In this document: one piece after another, positions 1 to 12,628 of the stretch
Position numbering within the stretch: position 1 is the first letter of the stretch
Layout of the letters: each line of letters opens with the position of its first letter
Origin: Eublepharis macularius
Lineage: Eukaryota > Chordata > Lepidosauria > Squamata > Eublepharidae
Length of the DNA: 64,000 bases
NCBI RefSeq assembly: GCF_028583425.1
Contig: NC_072797.1
Span: 24,586,001-24,650,000, forward strand
Direction of reading: 5' to 3'
Program-made: the position numbers and the translations under genes
The notes under the pieces: generated by a model
The model's database searches: none
What the model was told of the DNA's origin: nothing
The model's input: the letters and a program-made list of their open reading frames with translations, nothing else

Positions 1-771
1 GGCAATCCCAACTTTCCCACTGACATGGGAGTCATCCAGGCTTTGTTGCAATCTTTCTCAAAACTTCACATGGCAAAGATCGGAGACAGGCTGGGGAAAC
101 CTCACGAGATGTGCAAATGCACCACAATGCTGTGGGAAAGTAGCAAAAAACCCCACACATCCCAACAGCATTTGAACCCAGGGGCAAATAACCTTAACAG
201 CCTAAAGTCGAATGAATGCACAGAAGAAGAAATGCCTTCTAGTTTTTATCCTGACCAGCTCCTGCCAACAAAAATCTGCCATGGCTGAAGGCTTTAAAAG
301 AAAAAAACAAAGAGAGAGGAAAAAAAGGAGATCCTCTCAGGATTCTTGAAGCATTAAGTTATCTGAACACAAGCAGTGTGTCATTTCCTAAGTAGTAAAG
401 ATACTCTTTAATATTTACAAAAGTTTTATATTCGACTTACTTCCTACTCTGCCCACAAAACAAAGCCTTGCAGAATTGCTGATGGTTAGGAATGCAGGCA
501 CAGAAATGAGAGAGGGAGCGTCTTATCTGGGTCAGAACCCCCTTTTAACTCCCAGCCAGCCAGCCTGAGAGCTGACCCAAGATAAGAGACTTGTGGCTTC
601 AAAGAAACCGACAATGGATGCAGCGCCTCCTACTGGTCCTGCCTGACTTGACGTTGGCATTCAACTCTCAAATTCTGATAGGTGGATTTAAATCTGCTTT
701 GAAATGACTGTGATTTTTATAATTTGAACACCTCAAATATTGCCAATTTTTTTTAAAAAAAGAATCCTTAC
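1..771 (-). other. RICTOR: RICTOR intron 4, 3'-ward part in window
   Basis: Non-coding sequence downstream of the exon 4 donor on the minus strand. I looked for the next RICTOR exon, expected to complete a Cys codon and then encode an armadillo-like helical segment, and did not find it, so it should lie beyond base 1. The 87-residue plus-strand reading frame at 25-288 resembles nothing I recognise. No repeat was identified with confidence. Confidence 0.6.
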
Positions 772-836
772 CATATGATGATGTCTTCATAAGTGAAACC
801 CAGTTTTTCTTCAGTATGCCCAGCATTACAAAGAAG
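772..836 (-). CDS. RICTOR: RICTOR coding exon 4
   Basis: A 65-bp internal exon of RICTOR, the rapamycin-insensitive scaffold subunit of mTOR complex 2. mTORC2 phosphorylates the AKT, SGK and PKC hydrophobic motifs and controls the actin cytoskeleton. On the minus strand the exon follows a ttgcag acceptor and ends ATATG|gtaagg. Phase 0 at entry joins exon 3 exactly. The translation contains LLCNAGHTEEKLGF followed by YEDIII, which matches the start of the N-terminal armadillo-like repeat region of vertebrate RICTOR as I recall it; the human protein has CDIGHSEEKLGFHYEDIIIC here. The exon leaves two bases (TG) of a split codon, expected to be Cys. Asn-Ala replaces the human Asp-Ile after the Cys, a modest lineage difference. 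The rest of this roughly 1,700-residue protein lies outside the window. Confidence 0.95.
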
Positions 837-1068
837 CTGCAAGTAATAATACAAGCTTTCAGTTCTCTTTACAGTAAACTGTTCCATAAAAGACTCTGCA
901 AGCTAAGACATAAATTTAATGTAAGATTTGTCAGATATCTTCAAGAACACACCAAGAATGTGGCACTTCTACTCTTAGTTTTGAAATTCACAGCCCTTTT
1001 AAAAACTCAGTCTACCTTCTGAACGTCCCAACCGAGCACACATTAACTGTTCTCCAGGTAAGTAACAG

Positions 1069-1183
1069 GTAACCGAAGAAGGGAGCTCTGACTCTCAAAA
1101 GCTTGTTAACTGAAAAAACTTGTTGGTCTCTAAGTTGCCGCAGACTCAGATCCTGTTGTTCTACTGCAGACCAACACAGCAAA
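1069..1183 (+). repeat. Foldback-family fragment, one arm
   Basis: This is a one-armed fragment of the family described at 32774, 45069, 54010 and 54852. It has the gaagaagggagctctgac box, then gttggtctctaag and a terminal actgcagaccaacaca segment. The order of these blocks matches the complete copies at 29163-29357. Confidence 0.7.
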
Positions 1184-2310
1184 AAGTAAGCAACAGCATG
1201 TATGAATCTGCCTGTACGACTAGTGGTATCCCTAACACTTGCATTAGAAAAACAGAACATAATCTCCTTTGACCTGGAACAGTAAAATGTTACAAAAACA
1301 AGCTCCTTCTGATTCCTTCTTCACATTGGGATGATGAGGCAGCAAGTGGCATTATACTGATTTCTTTAAAAAACTGATTTCTTTAAAAAAATTATCTGAA
1401 GAAAAGGCAAGGCACTGATAATTAGAGTGTTTTAAGAAAACTTTAACTGTTCTGATGTGTCTGGAATTCTGTCATTTCCTTAAAACAAGTAAGCAATCAT
1501 CAGAGAATCATCAACTAAAAATTACATTAGGCGTAATTTATTTTCCTCTTCATTTCCCAGGAACAAACTCCACAAACACAGAGACTATATTTCAGGACAA
1601 CTGCTTTACACCTTTGCCTAGCAGTTCTCTGGTATTTATAATTCTGGACTGCCTATGGTCACTCACTACTGCTTCTCTCAGCATGATTTGTAAAGGCAAG
1701 TCACTCACTGCTACCAATTTTGTTTATAGGACTGTAAATACAGATTAGTAAGGGGCATAAAAATTGTTATTATTTAGTATATGGGCTTTCATGTACACAT
1801 TTATGAAGGATAAAGCTAGAAAAAGGAAATAAACGTTAAAGACATTTTTCCCAGCACTGCACAAAAGACTTACGCTATATCCCACAGATTAAATATTAAC
1901 TGATGAGTAGAGTACTTTCACTGGGGAAAAATGTGTTAAAGCAATGTAACCACTTCGGAAAGGGGAAACTGTATGTTTGTTTACTGCAGTGTTTAGCTGG
2001 CAAGTCAAAATGAGAACAGTGGCTTATTGAACTGTATAGTAGTATTAAGAGTTATTTTATTCCGTTGCTGACCTGAACTATTGTATGCAGTTCTGTACAT
2101 GCTTTAGTGTTTTTGCATATGCAAGGAGCTTCTGAAGCCTTTTCCTTATAATCTGCCTTGCGTCCCCTGACATTATGCCTATCCCTAAACATCGTTTCAT
2201 ACAGATTCACATACAACCCAAACTGTCCAACGCAGCCACTGCCTTAAGGATTTTTTTAGTAGAAATGTATCAAGTCTTGCTATTCAAAACTAAGAAAAGC
2301 TACTAATATC

Positions 2311-2532
2311 CAGGGCTTTTTTTCTGGGAAAATAGGTGGTGGAACTCAGTGGGTTGCCCTCGGAGAAAATGGTCACATGGCCAGTGGCCCTGCCCCCTGA
2401 TCTCCAGACAGAGGGGAGTTTAGATTGCCCTCCGCGCCGCTTGGAGATCAGGGGCGGGGCCACTGGCCATGTGACCATTTTCAAGAGGTGCTGGAACTCC
2501 ATTCCACCGCGTTCCTGCTGAAAAAAGCCCTG
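2311..2532. mobile_element. hAT-type MITE, CAGGGCTTTTTT family, copy 1
   Basis: A 222-bp palindromic non-autonomous DNA transposon. It starts cagggcttttttt and ends aaaaaagccctg, forming terminal inverted repeats. It is bounded by a perfect 8-bp duplication, ctaatatc, at 2303-2310 and 2533-2540. CAGGG-type termini with 8-bp duplications are typical of the hAT superfamily. Two more copies lie at 48663 and 50443. Confidence 0.9.
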
Positions 2533-3162
2533 CTAATATCTATGAACTAGCCATTCGCATTCTGACTTTGGATGCTGTAAATACCTCAAGCCCACACTTA
2601 ATTAGAGTATATTAAATATATCATCTGTCAAAACTGTCTATTCTATCTAGCTATTAGCTGAAAAAATGGAAACTAATAAAAATGACTGGCACAACTCTTG
2701 GATTCCTGGAATTAAATGTCTGGAGCTTGAACATCAATACAGGAATATTGCCTGGAGAATTTACTGTTATTTTAGGGCCAATGAGGTAGCTGTAGATGCA
2801 GTAGAGAAGAACCACCAATTCCTGGAATAGCTGATTTGTTTTAATTGCCAAAACATTACTTTAGGGTAGAGATACTAGCTTCCAAACCTTCATATTTCAT
2901 CTCCCATATCTTTCATGATCACTCCCAGCCATTGCTAGATCATGCTGCAGGGTTGAGTCACAGAAGTTCAGGTCACCATGCCTTAGACAGCAGCTTAAAA
3001 TTAGATTGATCAGAGACAGTGAAAGGAGGGAGGAAGAAAAATCCTTAGAGCTATACTTTTCAGGGTGCAATTTATCCCTCCTTAAGTGATAGTAAGAGTA
3101 AAGGAAAGGAACCATGTTTTCCCCAGATTCTTTCCAGTGTGTTACTCTCTTGATTTGAAAGC

Positions 3163-3790
3163 AGGATTTGAGTCCAGTGGCATCTTTGAGACCAACAAGA
3201 TTTTCAGGGTATGAGCTTTCAAAAGTCACAGCTCCCTTCTTCAGATATCAGCAGGAATGGAGATCCCCGAGCCTTTATATTTCAGCCAAAAGATGGGTGG
3301 TATGTTATAAGAAAGGGCCTCAGGATGCAAAGGCACAATGCAGCATGATTAGGTGGAAGGAGTGTGGCTGTCCTCAAACAGAGAAACTTCAAGGGGAGAT
3401 TACAATGCGAGATTGCTGTAATGGAGTTCATTCACAAATTCAAACAATGGATCCCCCTGGGCTGAATAGAGATTTGGAATTCTTATCTCACCACAGAAAC
3501 TAATTTACGATCTAATCAAGCTGCATTATACCATTGTACTCTTACATCCTGATAGCTTCCTTTGCTACACCCCTCCCATCTAATCAAGCTGAACTGTATC
3601 TTTGCACCCTGATGCCCTTCCTTGCAACACCTCTCTCATTTTTGGCTGGGATATAAAGGCTCAGAGATTTCCATTCCTACTTGTATCTGAAGAAGGGAGC
3701 TCTGACTCTGAAAAGGTCATACCCTGAAAATCTTGTTGGTTTCTAAGGTGCCACTGGACTCAAATCTTACTGTAGACCAAAAATGGCTAC
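3163..3790. mobile_element. Long foldback element (Penelope-like terminal motif?)
   Basis: Two inverted arms flank a spacer. The left arm (about 3163-3330) matches the reverse complement of the right arm (about 3620-3790), including the tatatttcagcc / gggatataaaggctc blocks. Each arm carries an atctgaagaagggagct box followed by a gaaa box. The right arm ends with the gttggtttctaaggtgcc and actggactcaaatctt blocks shared by the smaller foldback elements in this window. Confidence 0.7.
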
Positions 3791-4382
3791 CCATTTAAAA
3801 CTACGTTGAGTTGACAGTGATCACAAAACCTTCCCTGAGCTTCCCATTTCTCCTTCAATCAAAGTTATATTTAACATGAAGGTAGGGCATGCAGTCCATC
3901 TGTATACTTATTTTATGTTGATTGATGGAAGTAGATGACATTACACTCTAAATTTTTGAAGGGGGATATAAGATTATTGTGTTCTCCATTTTCCACTGAT
4001 CCGTGTTGAAAATACCATGCTCGGAAACAAAAGCATTCTTATAAATCATCTTGATTTTAGGAAAGCTGAGATATGAATAAAACAAGATAAGGCACCATCA
4101 AAATCTAGAGTCGGTCTTGCTGTTACTATTTCTGACAATTAGTTCATAATTTCAGCATTATAATTTCTACTCAACATTATGTGTAGATGCCATTTTTTAA
4201 ATGTACAGTGGGAAAAAAATTAACAAAACACTAACTTTCAAAGAAAAAAATCTGCATACTGCTTAACTTTAGACCAGCTAACTCAAAGCAGAGCAACTGC
4301 ATAGCATTGCCTCAGTTTAAAAACTTATCATCTCACTTTCCATACAGTAAACTATTGGTACAAAAAAACGGCACCAGGGAAC

Positions 4383-4602
4383 AGGTGTCTCAGTGTCTTC
4401 TGCTCCATCCCATAAACATATGAAACCACCTTATATTGAGTCAGGCCTCTGATCATAGTAAGAATCATGGCAGCAGCTCTCCATGTCTCAGGTTCATGTC
4501 ATCCGCTACCTGATACTTTTAACTGAAAAGGCTGGGGGTTTAATGCAAGATTTTCTGGCTGCCAATCAGATTTTCTACCACTGAGAGACAACCCCTCCCC
4601 CT
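4383..4602 (-). repeat. Degenerate tRNA-derived SINE
   Basis: An old minus-strand copy with blocks matching the better preserved SINE at 40618-40848: tcagtgtcttctgctcc, ttatattgagtcaggcc, ctctccatgtctcagg and ttctaccactgaga. The last block reads as the reverse complement of a tRNA-like head with an A-box-like ...tcagtggtagaa... stretch. Confidence 0.6.
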
Positions 4603-4689
4603 TAAGTTTTTGCATTGTTCCCTCTTTAAGGCATAGCCTTTTCACCATCACCACCCTAAAAACAGGTTGCAGAGTTTAGAAGCAACTAT

Positions 4690-5640
4690 ATGTTGGTTTC
4701 ATCAAAGGCAGTACCATTCCTTAAAACTCTTGTCACTCTGCCATGCAATCCAACTGCTCTTTTTTCAGCAGCAGCACTGACCAAAAATGTACTGGAAGGC
4801 AGCTGTTGTTTCCTCTTTCCAGTTCTCTGGGTCTTACTACCACTACTGTTCCTCCTTTGGGCCACAGCAGCCATGGGGTAACTGCCCACCTCCCAAAACA
4901 CTGCCAAGCTTCCACCTAGCAGCCAGCTGTTGTCAGTTGTGTGGGTGGAGGGAGAAGGACTCTTTCCCTGGGCTGTCATCATTATGCTGTGGAATACAAC
5001 AGCTCATTTCTTGGCATCATGAATGGCCAAGCATGTGCTAACAGGAAGAGACTGGTTCAGCCTCCTCCAGTCCTCAAGGTCCTTCTCTCGCCACTGTTCT
5101 ATCACAAACTTGCTTAGGAATATAATATAACAAGCCTGGACCTGTGAAGAACTTGTGGAGGGATTCCTGATTGCAGCGGCAACCTGCTTCTTCCCTGCTC
5201 ACTTTCCTGTTCCACAGTGGTAGAGGAGGGTGCAGGGGTCAGCAGGGGCTCCTGTACCCCCTCCTCACCATCACCATCACCTGCATGTTTTCTGGGAAGG
5301 GAGTGGGGGCTTCCACCACAGCCGCCTCATTCTCCTCCTCCCATGAAGGGAACAAGCTGCAAATACTGTTCCCCTTCCTGGAAGTGGGGGCAAGCAGTAA
5401 GTAACTCCTACTCCTACTCCCCCACCTGCCTGCACCTTTGCTGGTTTCGGGAGGGGGAGCTGCAATTCCTCCTCCCCAGCCCACCTACAGCTATGCCACC
5501 TCAACAGCAGGGTGAGTGGCAGCAGTGATGGTGGAATGCGTCTCACCTGACCCCTAGCTGCCACTCTGTGGGGAATGTGGGTGGTTTCTGCTCCCTCTTC
5601 CCCACACCCATCTATAATGCCATAGGCCATCGGAGAAGCG
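4690..5640. other. GC-rich, CT-skewed tract with overlapping open frames
   Basis: The stretch is rich in pyrimidine runs (ctcctactcctactccc and similar) and is open in several frames on both strands for 60-117 codons. None of the translations resembles a known domain, and none is joined to splice signals I could connect to another exon. It is probably a decayed GC-rich repeat rather than coding sequence. Confidence 0.4.
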
Positions 5641-6807
5641 CTGGAGTATTGCCTGTGCCTGTATGTGTTTGTCTTTGAAGGGATTTAACCACCACCACCC
5701 CCTTTTTAATTTTCAGATTTTTATGCAAACCTTAATTTAAAAGTTAAAGTTGTTTTTAAAAATCTGTTTTTTGTCTCCACAGCCACAGTCTACAGAGTTA
5801 AGTATCTGCAGATGAGGCCATGTTGATTATTAAATATATCGATGATTCAGCTTTTCAAAAGTTCTGATACTTTTCTTGACCAATGTTGCTTCATCATGAA
5901 AAAGTCATGTTGTCATACTTCCTTAGGAACCAGTTCTTTGAAAATCCCCCAAAGTGCTGTTTACCAGAAACAAGAATATGAAGACAGCATTCAAAGCACT
6001 GTAGCACTTAGTGGGTAAGAACTGGACTTGGCTGGTGGGTTTAGGATACCTTTGCCAAAAAAAGGTTGATTTCAATGGGCTTAGACTGGTTTTACTGCTC
6101 TTCGGATTGCAATTCCAGTGACTTCAGTAGTCTGAAGAACATTTTCTATATAAATGATGACAAAAAAGTGATGTAAGAAGAGGAACAGCAGAAAGTGAAC
6201 TACAAGCTAAGAGCTAGCTTCCTAAGTGAATTCATGTAGGACATTTTCTTATTTTGTGCACCTTGGTACTGAAAAGTAGCTATAAAATCAAAGCAACGGC
6301 CTGAAGGCTCTAGCTGTTCTAGTATCTCAACAGCTGTAGCTCTACGTGCTTCAAATCTGATTTCTGATGTTATTAGACTTGTTTTCTAACTGATAATTTT
6401 CAAAAAGACAATTGCTTGATTGAGGCTTCATAAAAATGTGGTAATAGCAACCACACAAACATTCTCTGAGTTTCTGCTGGTCAGGCGTTAGCTACGCTTG
6501 TTACTTGATATAGAGAAATCACGTCAAGCAAGAGACACAACTGTGTGACACTCACATGGTTGGAAGATCACATCACTAGTTCCCTCTGTCTTTCCCTAAA
6601 TAGGAGATTTAATTCTTGGGACATACTTCAAACAACAGACTCATATAAGAGCCCCAACACAAAGTTTAGCACCCTACAGTCAATGAAAGTCATCTGAGGA
6701 CATCACCGGATAAAAAGGATAATCTTTCACAAGGGTTTTTTTTTGGGGGGGGGGTATATTTTCAAGGGCTGCAGGAATGGGCAAGATGACAAAAATCATT
6801 CTACCAG

Positions 6808-6900
6808 CTGATCTCTGTTTATTTATTTATTTTATCGGATTTCTATTCTGCCCTCCCTGCGAGCGGTCTCAGTGCGGATTACATTATTTTCTGGTTTTCT
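6808..6900 (-). repeat. LINE 3' end fragment (L2-like)
   Basis: The tttatttatttattttat run followed by ggatttctattctgccctcc is the reverse complement of a common LINE 3' terminus (...ggcgggatataaat(aaat)n). The fragment is short and truncated. Confidence 0.55.
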
Positions 6901-7886
6901 GGATCTACCCACCACCTCTAAGATACAGAATTTCTCTCTCTTTTAAAGGCTCAAATTCTATGAGTAAGTTCTACTTGAACTAGAGAGTTTCTGCTGCAGA
7001 AATTCCTCTTCCGCTAAAGTTTCCATTTGTGCAAGGATCTATTAAAATCCACAGATCTTGTGAAAAGGAAGTTTGAGTGAAACAGGAAGTGTATTCTGCA
7101 GTAGACTATCTAGCCTGCATAGTACCCACTCACAGGAGCCAAGCCAAGGATGTTCTAAAAGGCTGGACCCACAGAGGAACTGTTTCAAAGAGCCAGTTCT
7201 TTCCTTCATGTCTAAACTTTGATGCCTGGCAGATGAATTCATAAACCTAACGATTACTGGAAAAAGCTGCTTCAGTTGACAGGCAAGTTCTACCTCTGCC
7301 ATTTGATCTGTGATAGAACATTTACACAGAAGTTAACATTACATATTATAGGCATCCAGAGACAAACAAGCCAAAATGAGGAAAGACCAGCCCATCCTGA
7401 AAGCTCTTGAGGTTTACCACCTGAAGCCACCATAGTGTTACTAAAAACCTACTATAGCTGTGATCTTATATAAACTCACGTCACTGTATATGCAGTCGGA
7501 TAATATACCCCAAACATATCTTATTAGTGTTTTTTTGGCCAAAGTACCCCAAAATCGCAGCAGACAGGCTGCCCTCTCAAAACCCTCCAAGTTTCAAGAA
7601 GACGGAGTCAAGGGGTCTGACTCTACGGGCCCTTGAACAAGGTCCCACCAGCCAATCTCCAATGTTTTCTTACCGGGGGGGGGAGGGGGGATCTGATGTT
7701 TTCTTCCAGACAGAAGCCAAGACTAAAACATACAAAGAGCAACCAGCCACCCAAAAAGATCTAACAAAGCCCAATAGAACCACGGCATCCCAGCAGAACC
7801 CACTTATCAGCAGAAGGAAGGCAAAGAAGGCTCATATTCTTTTGCAGCCATATGCAGAAACTTTTTTTTTTGCCTTTTGGAGACTT

Positions 7887-8090
7887 AGAGCCAAGCTACA
7901 AGTGATGCCTGACACAGGTTGGACACTTGTCAGCATCCCTCAAGTTTTGATGGGAAATGTAGGCATCCTGGTCTTGCAGCTGTAATGGAGAGCCAAGCTG
8001 TAAAACCAGGATGCCTACATTTCCCATCAAAACTTGAGGGATGCTGACAAGTGTCCAACCTGTGTAAGGCATCACTTGTAGCTTGGCTCT
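7887..8090. mobile_element. Palindromic MITE, GCCAAGCTACA family, copy 1
   Basis: A 204-bp element with almost perfect dyad symmetry. It begins agagccaagctacaagtg and ends cacttgtagcttggctct, and each arm contains a cctcaagttttgatggg block. Copies lie at 33114-33349 and 56391-56594. The target-site duplication could not be fixed by eye. Confidence 0.85.
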
Positions 8091-8252
8091 CAGGGGAAAG
8101 GAGGGAGAGAGGTGAGGCAATAGACTCAATCAGCAAGTTAGGGAGAGAAAGCTTTGTCTTAACTATTTAAATTTGTTCTCCCCAGAATAATAACTATCTT
8201 AAATACTACAATCAATATCATCTTAATGTTTTATTGCTTTGCGAGCTGCTTT

Positions 8253-8332
8253 GTGAGCTGTGACTCACAAAAGTTCATTCCCTACCACAAATTTTGTTAG
8301 ACTTATAGGTGCTACTGGACTCTTGCTCTTCC
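8253..8332 (+). repeat. Foldback-family fragment
   Basis: It contains gtgagctgtgactcacaaaag followed by tttgttagacttataggtgc and tactggactcttgctc. These are the same ordered blocks as the elements at 52974 and 54010. It is a single arm, probably a truncated insertion. Confidence 0.65.
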
Positions 8333-9769
8333 TAAATTATGTTAGCAGAACTATTCTCAAAATATCTAAATCACAGCACAGGCTCCAGCAAATGCAGAAA
8401 ATGTTCTGTTACCCACAGCCAAGTTTGTTAGATTTCTGTTTTAATATTCACTGAAAATAGAGCATCGAAAATAAATCACCTGTCAATAGATGATCAGACA
8501 GGAAAGCTCTCAAAAGTGTTGGTGATTTTTGTTCCACTCCACAAGTGACTAACACAGGTATGTGTAAAGGTTGGCTAGTAAAACTTTACAGGCTAGTAAC
8601 TTTTAAGGATTTATTTGAATGGCTGAGAAAGACCATTATAATTATCAATCTGTTCTACTTACTTTTTAAATGCGTCAAGATTAGCAACAATCTCTTCAAA
8701 TGAAAACCGTCATTCAAATGAAATTGCACCCAAAGATTAGAACTGTTTTATAAAAAGCCAACCTGCATTCCATGTTAAATTCTGAAAGCACAGCCCAGAT
8801 ACTGACTAGCTTTGAATGAATTAACTGTTGTTCTGTTCAGGGTTCTTGACTTGATACAAAAGAAGGCAGCCAGATCAGAAAGGCTTAAACAAACGAACCT
8901 TCGGTGCAGAAAGAAAGTTATCATCTCTGACAGCTGACAGCAGGTTTCCAACAACAGATATTGTGCGGAGGGGACGGGGGTGTGTGTGTGTGTGCCTATA
9001 GGTTATACTCTTCATTTCCACCAGGGGTCATCTCACAATATATAGGATCTGCTTCTGCACAAGCACACAGAGCCCATTCTAACTATGGACATTTTGCTAC
9101 TTACTACTGGATAGGCTGTCCTCTTATGTAAAAGAATTCCAAGAGAAAATGCAAAGATGAAGATTCTGTGCAAAACTAATGGGGCACATAAAGCAAGAAT
9201 GTGATATTTCTAATTCAAAACAACAAAAGCTGATAGCCAAATAATAAAGCAGAGATAAATAACTGGAGTCCAAGCAACTCAACCAATGAAAAGAAATCCA
9301 CCTTGAATTTCACTGCGAAAGGCAGACTATAAATAACGTAAGTAACTCACATTTTCAAAATTCACCATTTGGTTATGAAGACTTTAAATATAGATGATCC
9401 ATAACACACCTTGTACTGCTTTTGTCCACACGCATTTTAGAATGCAGGAATCATACTGTCATAATTTCAAGACAAATTTGCTCAGAAAAATTTTGTAGAT
9501 GCTAGCTTTTTTATAGTAAATAAAATTTTTCTATTACAAGTTTCAAACAGTCCAGGATCATTAAATATCTTCATTATAATATAAAGCTCACAAGAACCAT
9601 GTTGTTTTGAAGTAATCAATATCAGGCAGTTTAGCTATTATTCTACTTAACACAACATTAATTCACCATAACATTTTACAATCCGAACATTGGTTGTTAA
9701 TTCATCTAGCAATCTCTTTAACATGAGAAATAAAACCAGAAATGCTTTAAAAGTTATAAAAGTTCTTAC

Positions 9770-9867
9770 CTTGGTAAAATTATTCAAGTGGCCAAGCTTT
9801 CTCATATTCGAAACCCCCTGCAATTTGGCCACATTTTGGAGAATCTCTCTCAGGTTTTCAGAAGGGT
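9770..9867 (-). CDS. RICTOR: RICTOR coding exon 3
   Basis: A 98-bp internal exon of the mTORC2 scaffold RICTOR. It follows a tttgcag acceptor and ends ACCAAG|gtaag. It enters in phase 1, completing a split codon (G|AC, Asp) with exon 2, and leaves in phase 0, joining exon 4. The translation includes PSENLREILQNVAKLQ, then GVSNMRKLGHLNNFTK, which is nearly identical to vertebrate RICTOR residues about 34-65. It lies just before the N-terminal armadillo-like domain that contacts mTOR and SIN1. The first residue is Asp where human has Glu. A wider reading frame (9647-9919) surrounds the exon, and the splice sites define the real limits. Confidence 0.97.
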
Positions 9868-11744
9868 CTGCAAAATAACAGATTATAAGGAAAACACAAG
9901 TTAGGTGAACAACATTCATACTAGTTCCTTCAAAAGATTTCAGTTAAGAGCTCTTTGATTTAAAAAAAACATCAAATTCCATTTCCAGGGAGACTGTCAA
10001 TGTTCTGGTAGAAGGACAGGAGTTTGAAGAAAGGGAAAAGTGGATGATTACAGAAATACAAATGTGCTCCTTGTTGAAACATAAGCAATATACTCTAACT
10101 GATATAAAGCCTCAATGAAATATAATTATCTCAACAATCAATATAGCCACAACCGAACCACCTTTGAAATGTGCATACCACATTGCACATGCAACACATT
10201 TCTCTTATTTTTCTTAAGACTACTATAATTTTATTGCATTTAAATCTTTGATAACAGTTACACAATTTCCATGTTAATGACCCCTTGGACAGTGCCAGCC
10301 ATTTTGATCTAATTTCTTCTGCAGGTGCCACACACCTCCAAATCAGGAAGACTGAAATTCTGCTACAGCTGGTAAGAGTCAAATGAACATTTACTAGCAT
10401 CTTAGTTGCAAGGGGAAACTGTGCGCTAGTAAACGTATATGGAAAATAACATTTTCCAGTTTAGCTTACGAAGCAACCGAACTGAAGAACTAAACCAAAA
10501 ATTTTCTCTGATGCTCTTTGATAAATATGGTACTCACATGGACCATACTGAATCCATTTTCTACTAATCTTCCTTGGCATCCACCTTTATGAACCTGAGT
10601 TGCAAGTTTGTTATTCACCCACTTGGCTTATTTACAGGATTGTGTCATATGCCTCCAAATTAAAAATTCTTACTAAAATAAATGAACTTTTATTTTGTGC
10701 AAAATCATCCCTGTAGCCAACCACTATGAACCAGCACATCATTTAAACAGTGCATTAATTGGTCAGCAGGCTGCCACACACTAAAAGCCATCCAACCTCA
10801 CTCCTGTGGTTGAAATTCCTTACATATTATACCAGAACTTTAGGGGATTGTAGACATTAAAGGAAGAATAGGTTGTTATGCTATCCAATTTGAGAAGTTC
10901 AGGATTACTTTGGAAGGCAGGGGACCCTAGAGAGAACATTTTGTCCCATTTCAAGTGCAAGCACTACAAGCCACAAGCAAAGGGAGATGAAAGAGAATGG
11001 TGTTGGTATATAAGTACCACTAACAGTTTGTTATAACCTTTAATTTCAAGAGTACATAATGGATGGGAACAGTTGCTTCCCTATAATTTAGCTTCACTGA
11101 AAATATAATTAAGCTGATTCCTATTCTTTTGTTTTGTGCTTTTAGTATAATATTGGCAAGAGCTACCCTGGCTTTCAAAGCTTTTGGCTATGGAAGTGAT
11201 TTGGTGTAACATCTCAAATACAAACTGCTTCAGAGCCTTCTAGAATGTTTCATTTAATTGTTTTGTGAACAGAAAACAAGACACTTCCTAAACAAGAGTT
11301 CTAAAAAAAAAAAACCATTTTAATGCTGTCAGATGAGCATGTTTTCTCTAAGATATGGAAGGGGGGGAACCCTTGAAACATACCTTTAAAAACTTTGAAG
11401 ATGCTTTCTAAAGTGGCATTGATATGAGGAAGTTGGGACATACCTCAGTAGTGAAGTCTTACCCCATTGCAAACTTATATTATTAGTTTCACAACATAAT
11501 ATGCATACTTATAACTTAACATATAAATCTGTACTATTTATTTATGAAATCTAGAAAGTATAAGAATACAATGCAATGGTACCCAATTATTCAAGATAAT
11601 GAAAACCAAGGTGGATTACAAAGGGCTTGAAGGAAATCTGTCTAAACTGGACTAGGGAGCAACAACGCAGCAAATGACATTCAGTGTTGATACATATTAA
11701 GGTAATGCACACTGAAACAAAAAATCCTAACTTTAATGTGTGCT

Positions 11745-12055
11745 GATGGGGCTGAGATTAAGATAGAAAGAAACCCTGGGATTGTAGGAGAAAGCTTGGT
11801 GAAAATGTCAGGGATGATCAGCAAACGGATTGAAAATAATATGGCCAATATTGTAATGCTCTTGTATAGAATTAACGGTTCTCCCTGACTTCGAATACTA
11901 TGTATAGCCCTAGTTGCAGAGCTGGAAAAAGCACGGAAGAGTCCTTGGCCTTTATGTCTCCATTTGTTGACCCACCAGGGAAATTGGTTGGCCACTGTGT
12001 GAAGTTTGCAGGACTAGACAAACAACCGAGTCTGATCTAGCAGGGCTGTATGTAT
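11745..12055 (+). repeat. CR1-like LINE 3' fragment, heavily decayed
   Basis: Blocks such as gggatgatcagcaaacgga, ttgaaaataatatggcc, gcagagctggaaaaagca, aattggttggccactgtg and tgatctagcagggctg occur in the same order as in the larger CR1 copy at 26050-26795. Several intervening stretches are missing. Confidence 0.7.
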
Positions 12056-12139
12056 GTTTCTATGCAAAGTTATTCCCGTCTAAATTCACTGAAATCAGTG
12101 GGCTTAAACTGGTATAATTTAAACCAGAACATCATTTCG

Positions 12140-12210
12140 ACAATCACAAATAGTTACAACAGGACAATCACTATATTTGGATATCAAGTTAAATTTTGTC
12201 GCAATCAAAA
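12140..12210 (+). repeat. 71-bp direct repeat, left copy
   Basis: Begins acaatcacaaatagttacaa and matches 12629-12699 at about 67 of 71 positions with no gaps. The two copies bracket a roughly 418-bp insertion-like stretch. Confidence 0.9.
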
Positions 12211-12628
12211 GAATGAACTCTTCAATAGTTTGCGTCAATGGCAAAACTTACTTCACTGATTAGAGAAGAGAGTTACATTTTTGACTGAATGGAAGCCATT
12301 TATAAACTTTTTACATGAAATAGATAATAATGACTTCATGGCATCTGGATTTATGGATTAAGAATCATGAACAATAGAAAAAAGAGGACTCTTATGCTTA
12401 ACATAGAATAAGTGATACTTTGAAAATGATGTATATTTGTTGCAGAACCCAATTTGTAGTTTCATTTTAATTTTTTTCTTTTTCTTGTTTGTTATTTTAT
12501 GTTTACATGTATTGTAAGTGTGTGTGTTTTTTTAGAATGTTGTGTTTCTTTACCTTTTATGTTTATTGTTTATAGCTTTTATGTTACTGTTTATAGCTTA
12601 AGTAAAGAAAAATTTTTCTCAAAGACAA
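12211..12628 (+). mobile_element. Possible LINE 3' fragment between the 71-bp repeats
   Basis: The first part is open for about 15 codons, then decays into a T-rich stretch with attttatgtttacatg and tttatgtttattgtttatag, ending ctcaaagac before the second repeat. The coding-then-AT-rich 3' layout suggests a 5'-truncated LINE. The family cannot be named with confidence. Confidence 0.4.

Larger units (their letters stand above)
837..9769 (-). other. RICTOR: RICTOR intron 3 (8.9 kb)
   Basis: The intron lies between coding exons 3 and 4, with a GT donor next to 9770 and an AG acceptor next to 836. It holds a single-sided foldback-family fragment (about 1069-1183), a hAT MITE (2311-2532), a long foldback element (3163-3790), a degenerate SINE (4383-4602), a GC-rich tract (4690-5640), a LINE 3' end (6808-6900), a palindromic MITE (7887-8090) and another foldback fragment (8253-8332). 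No other exon was recognised. Confidence 0.85.

Noticed and set aside
7527..7985. 152-codon open frame on the plus strand
   Set aside because: It runs into the palindromic MITE at 7887-8090 and contains its translation; the first part is low in complexity and resembles no protein family I know.
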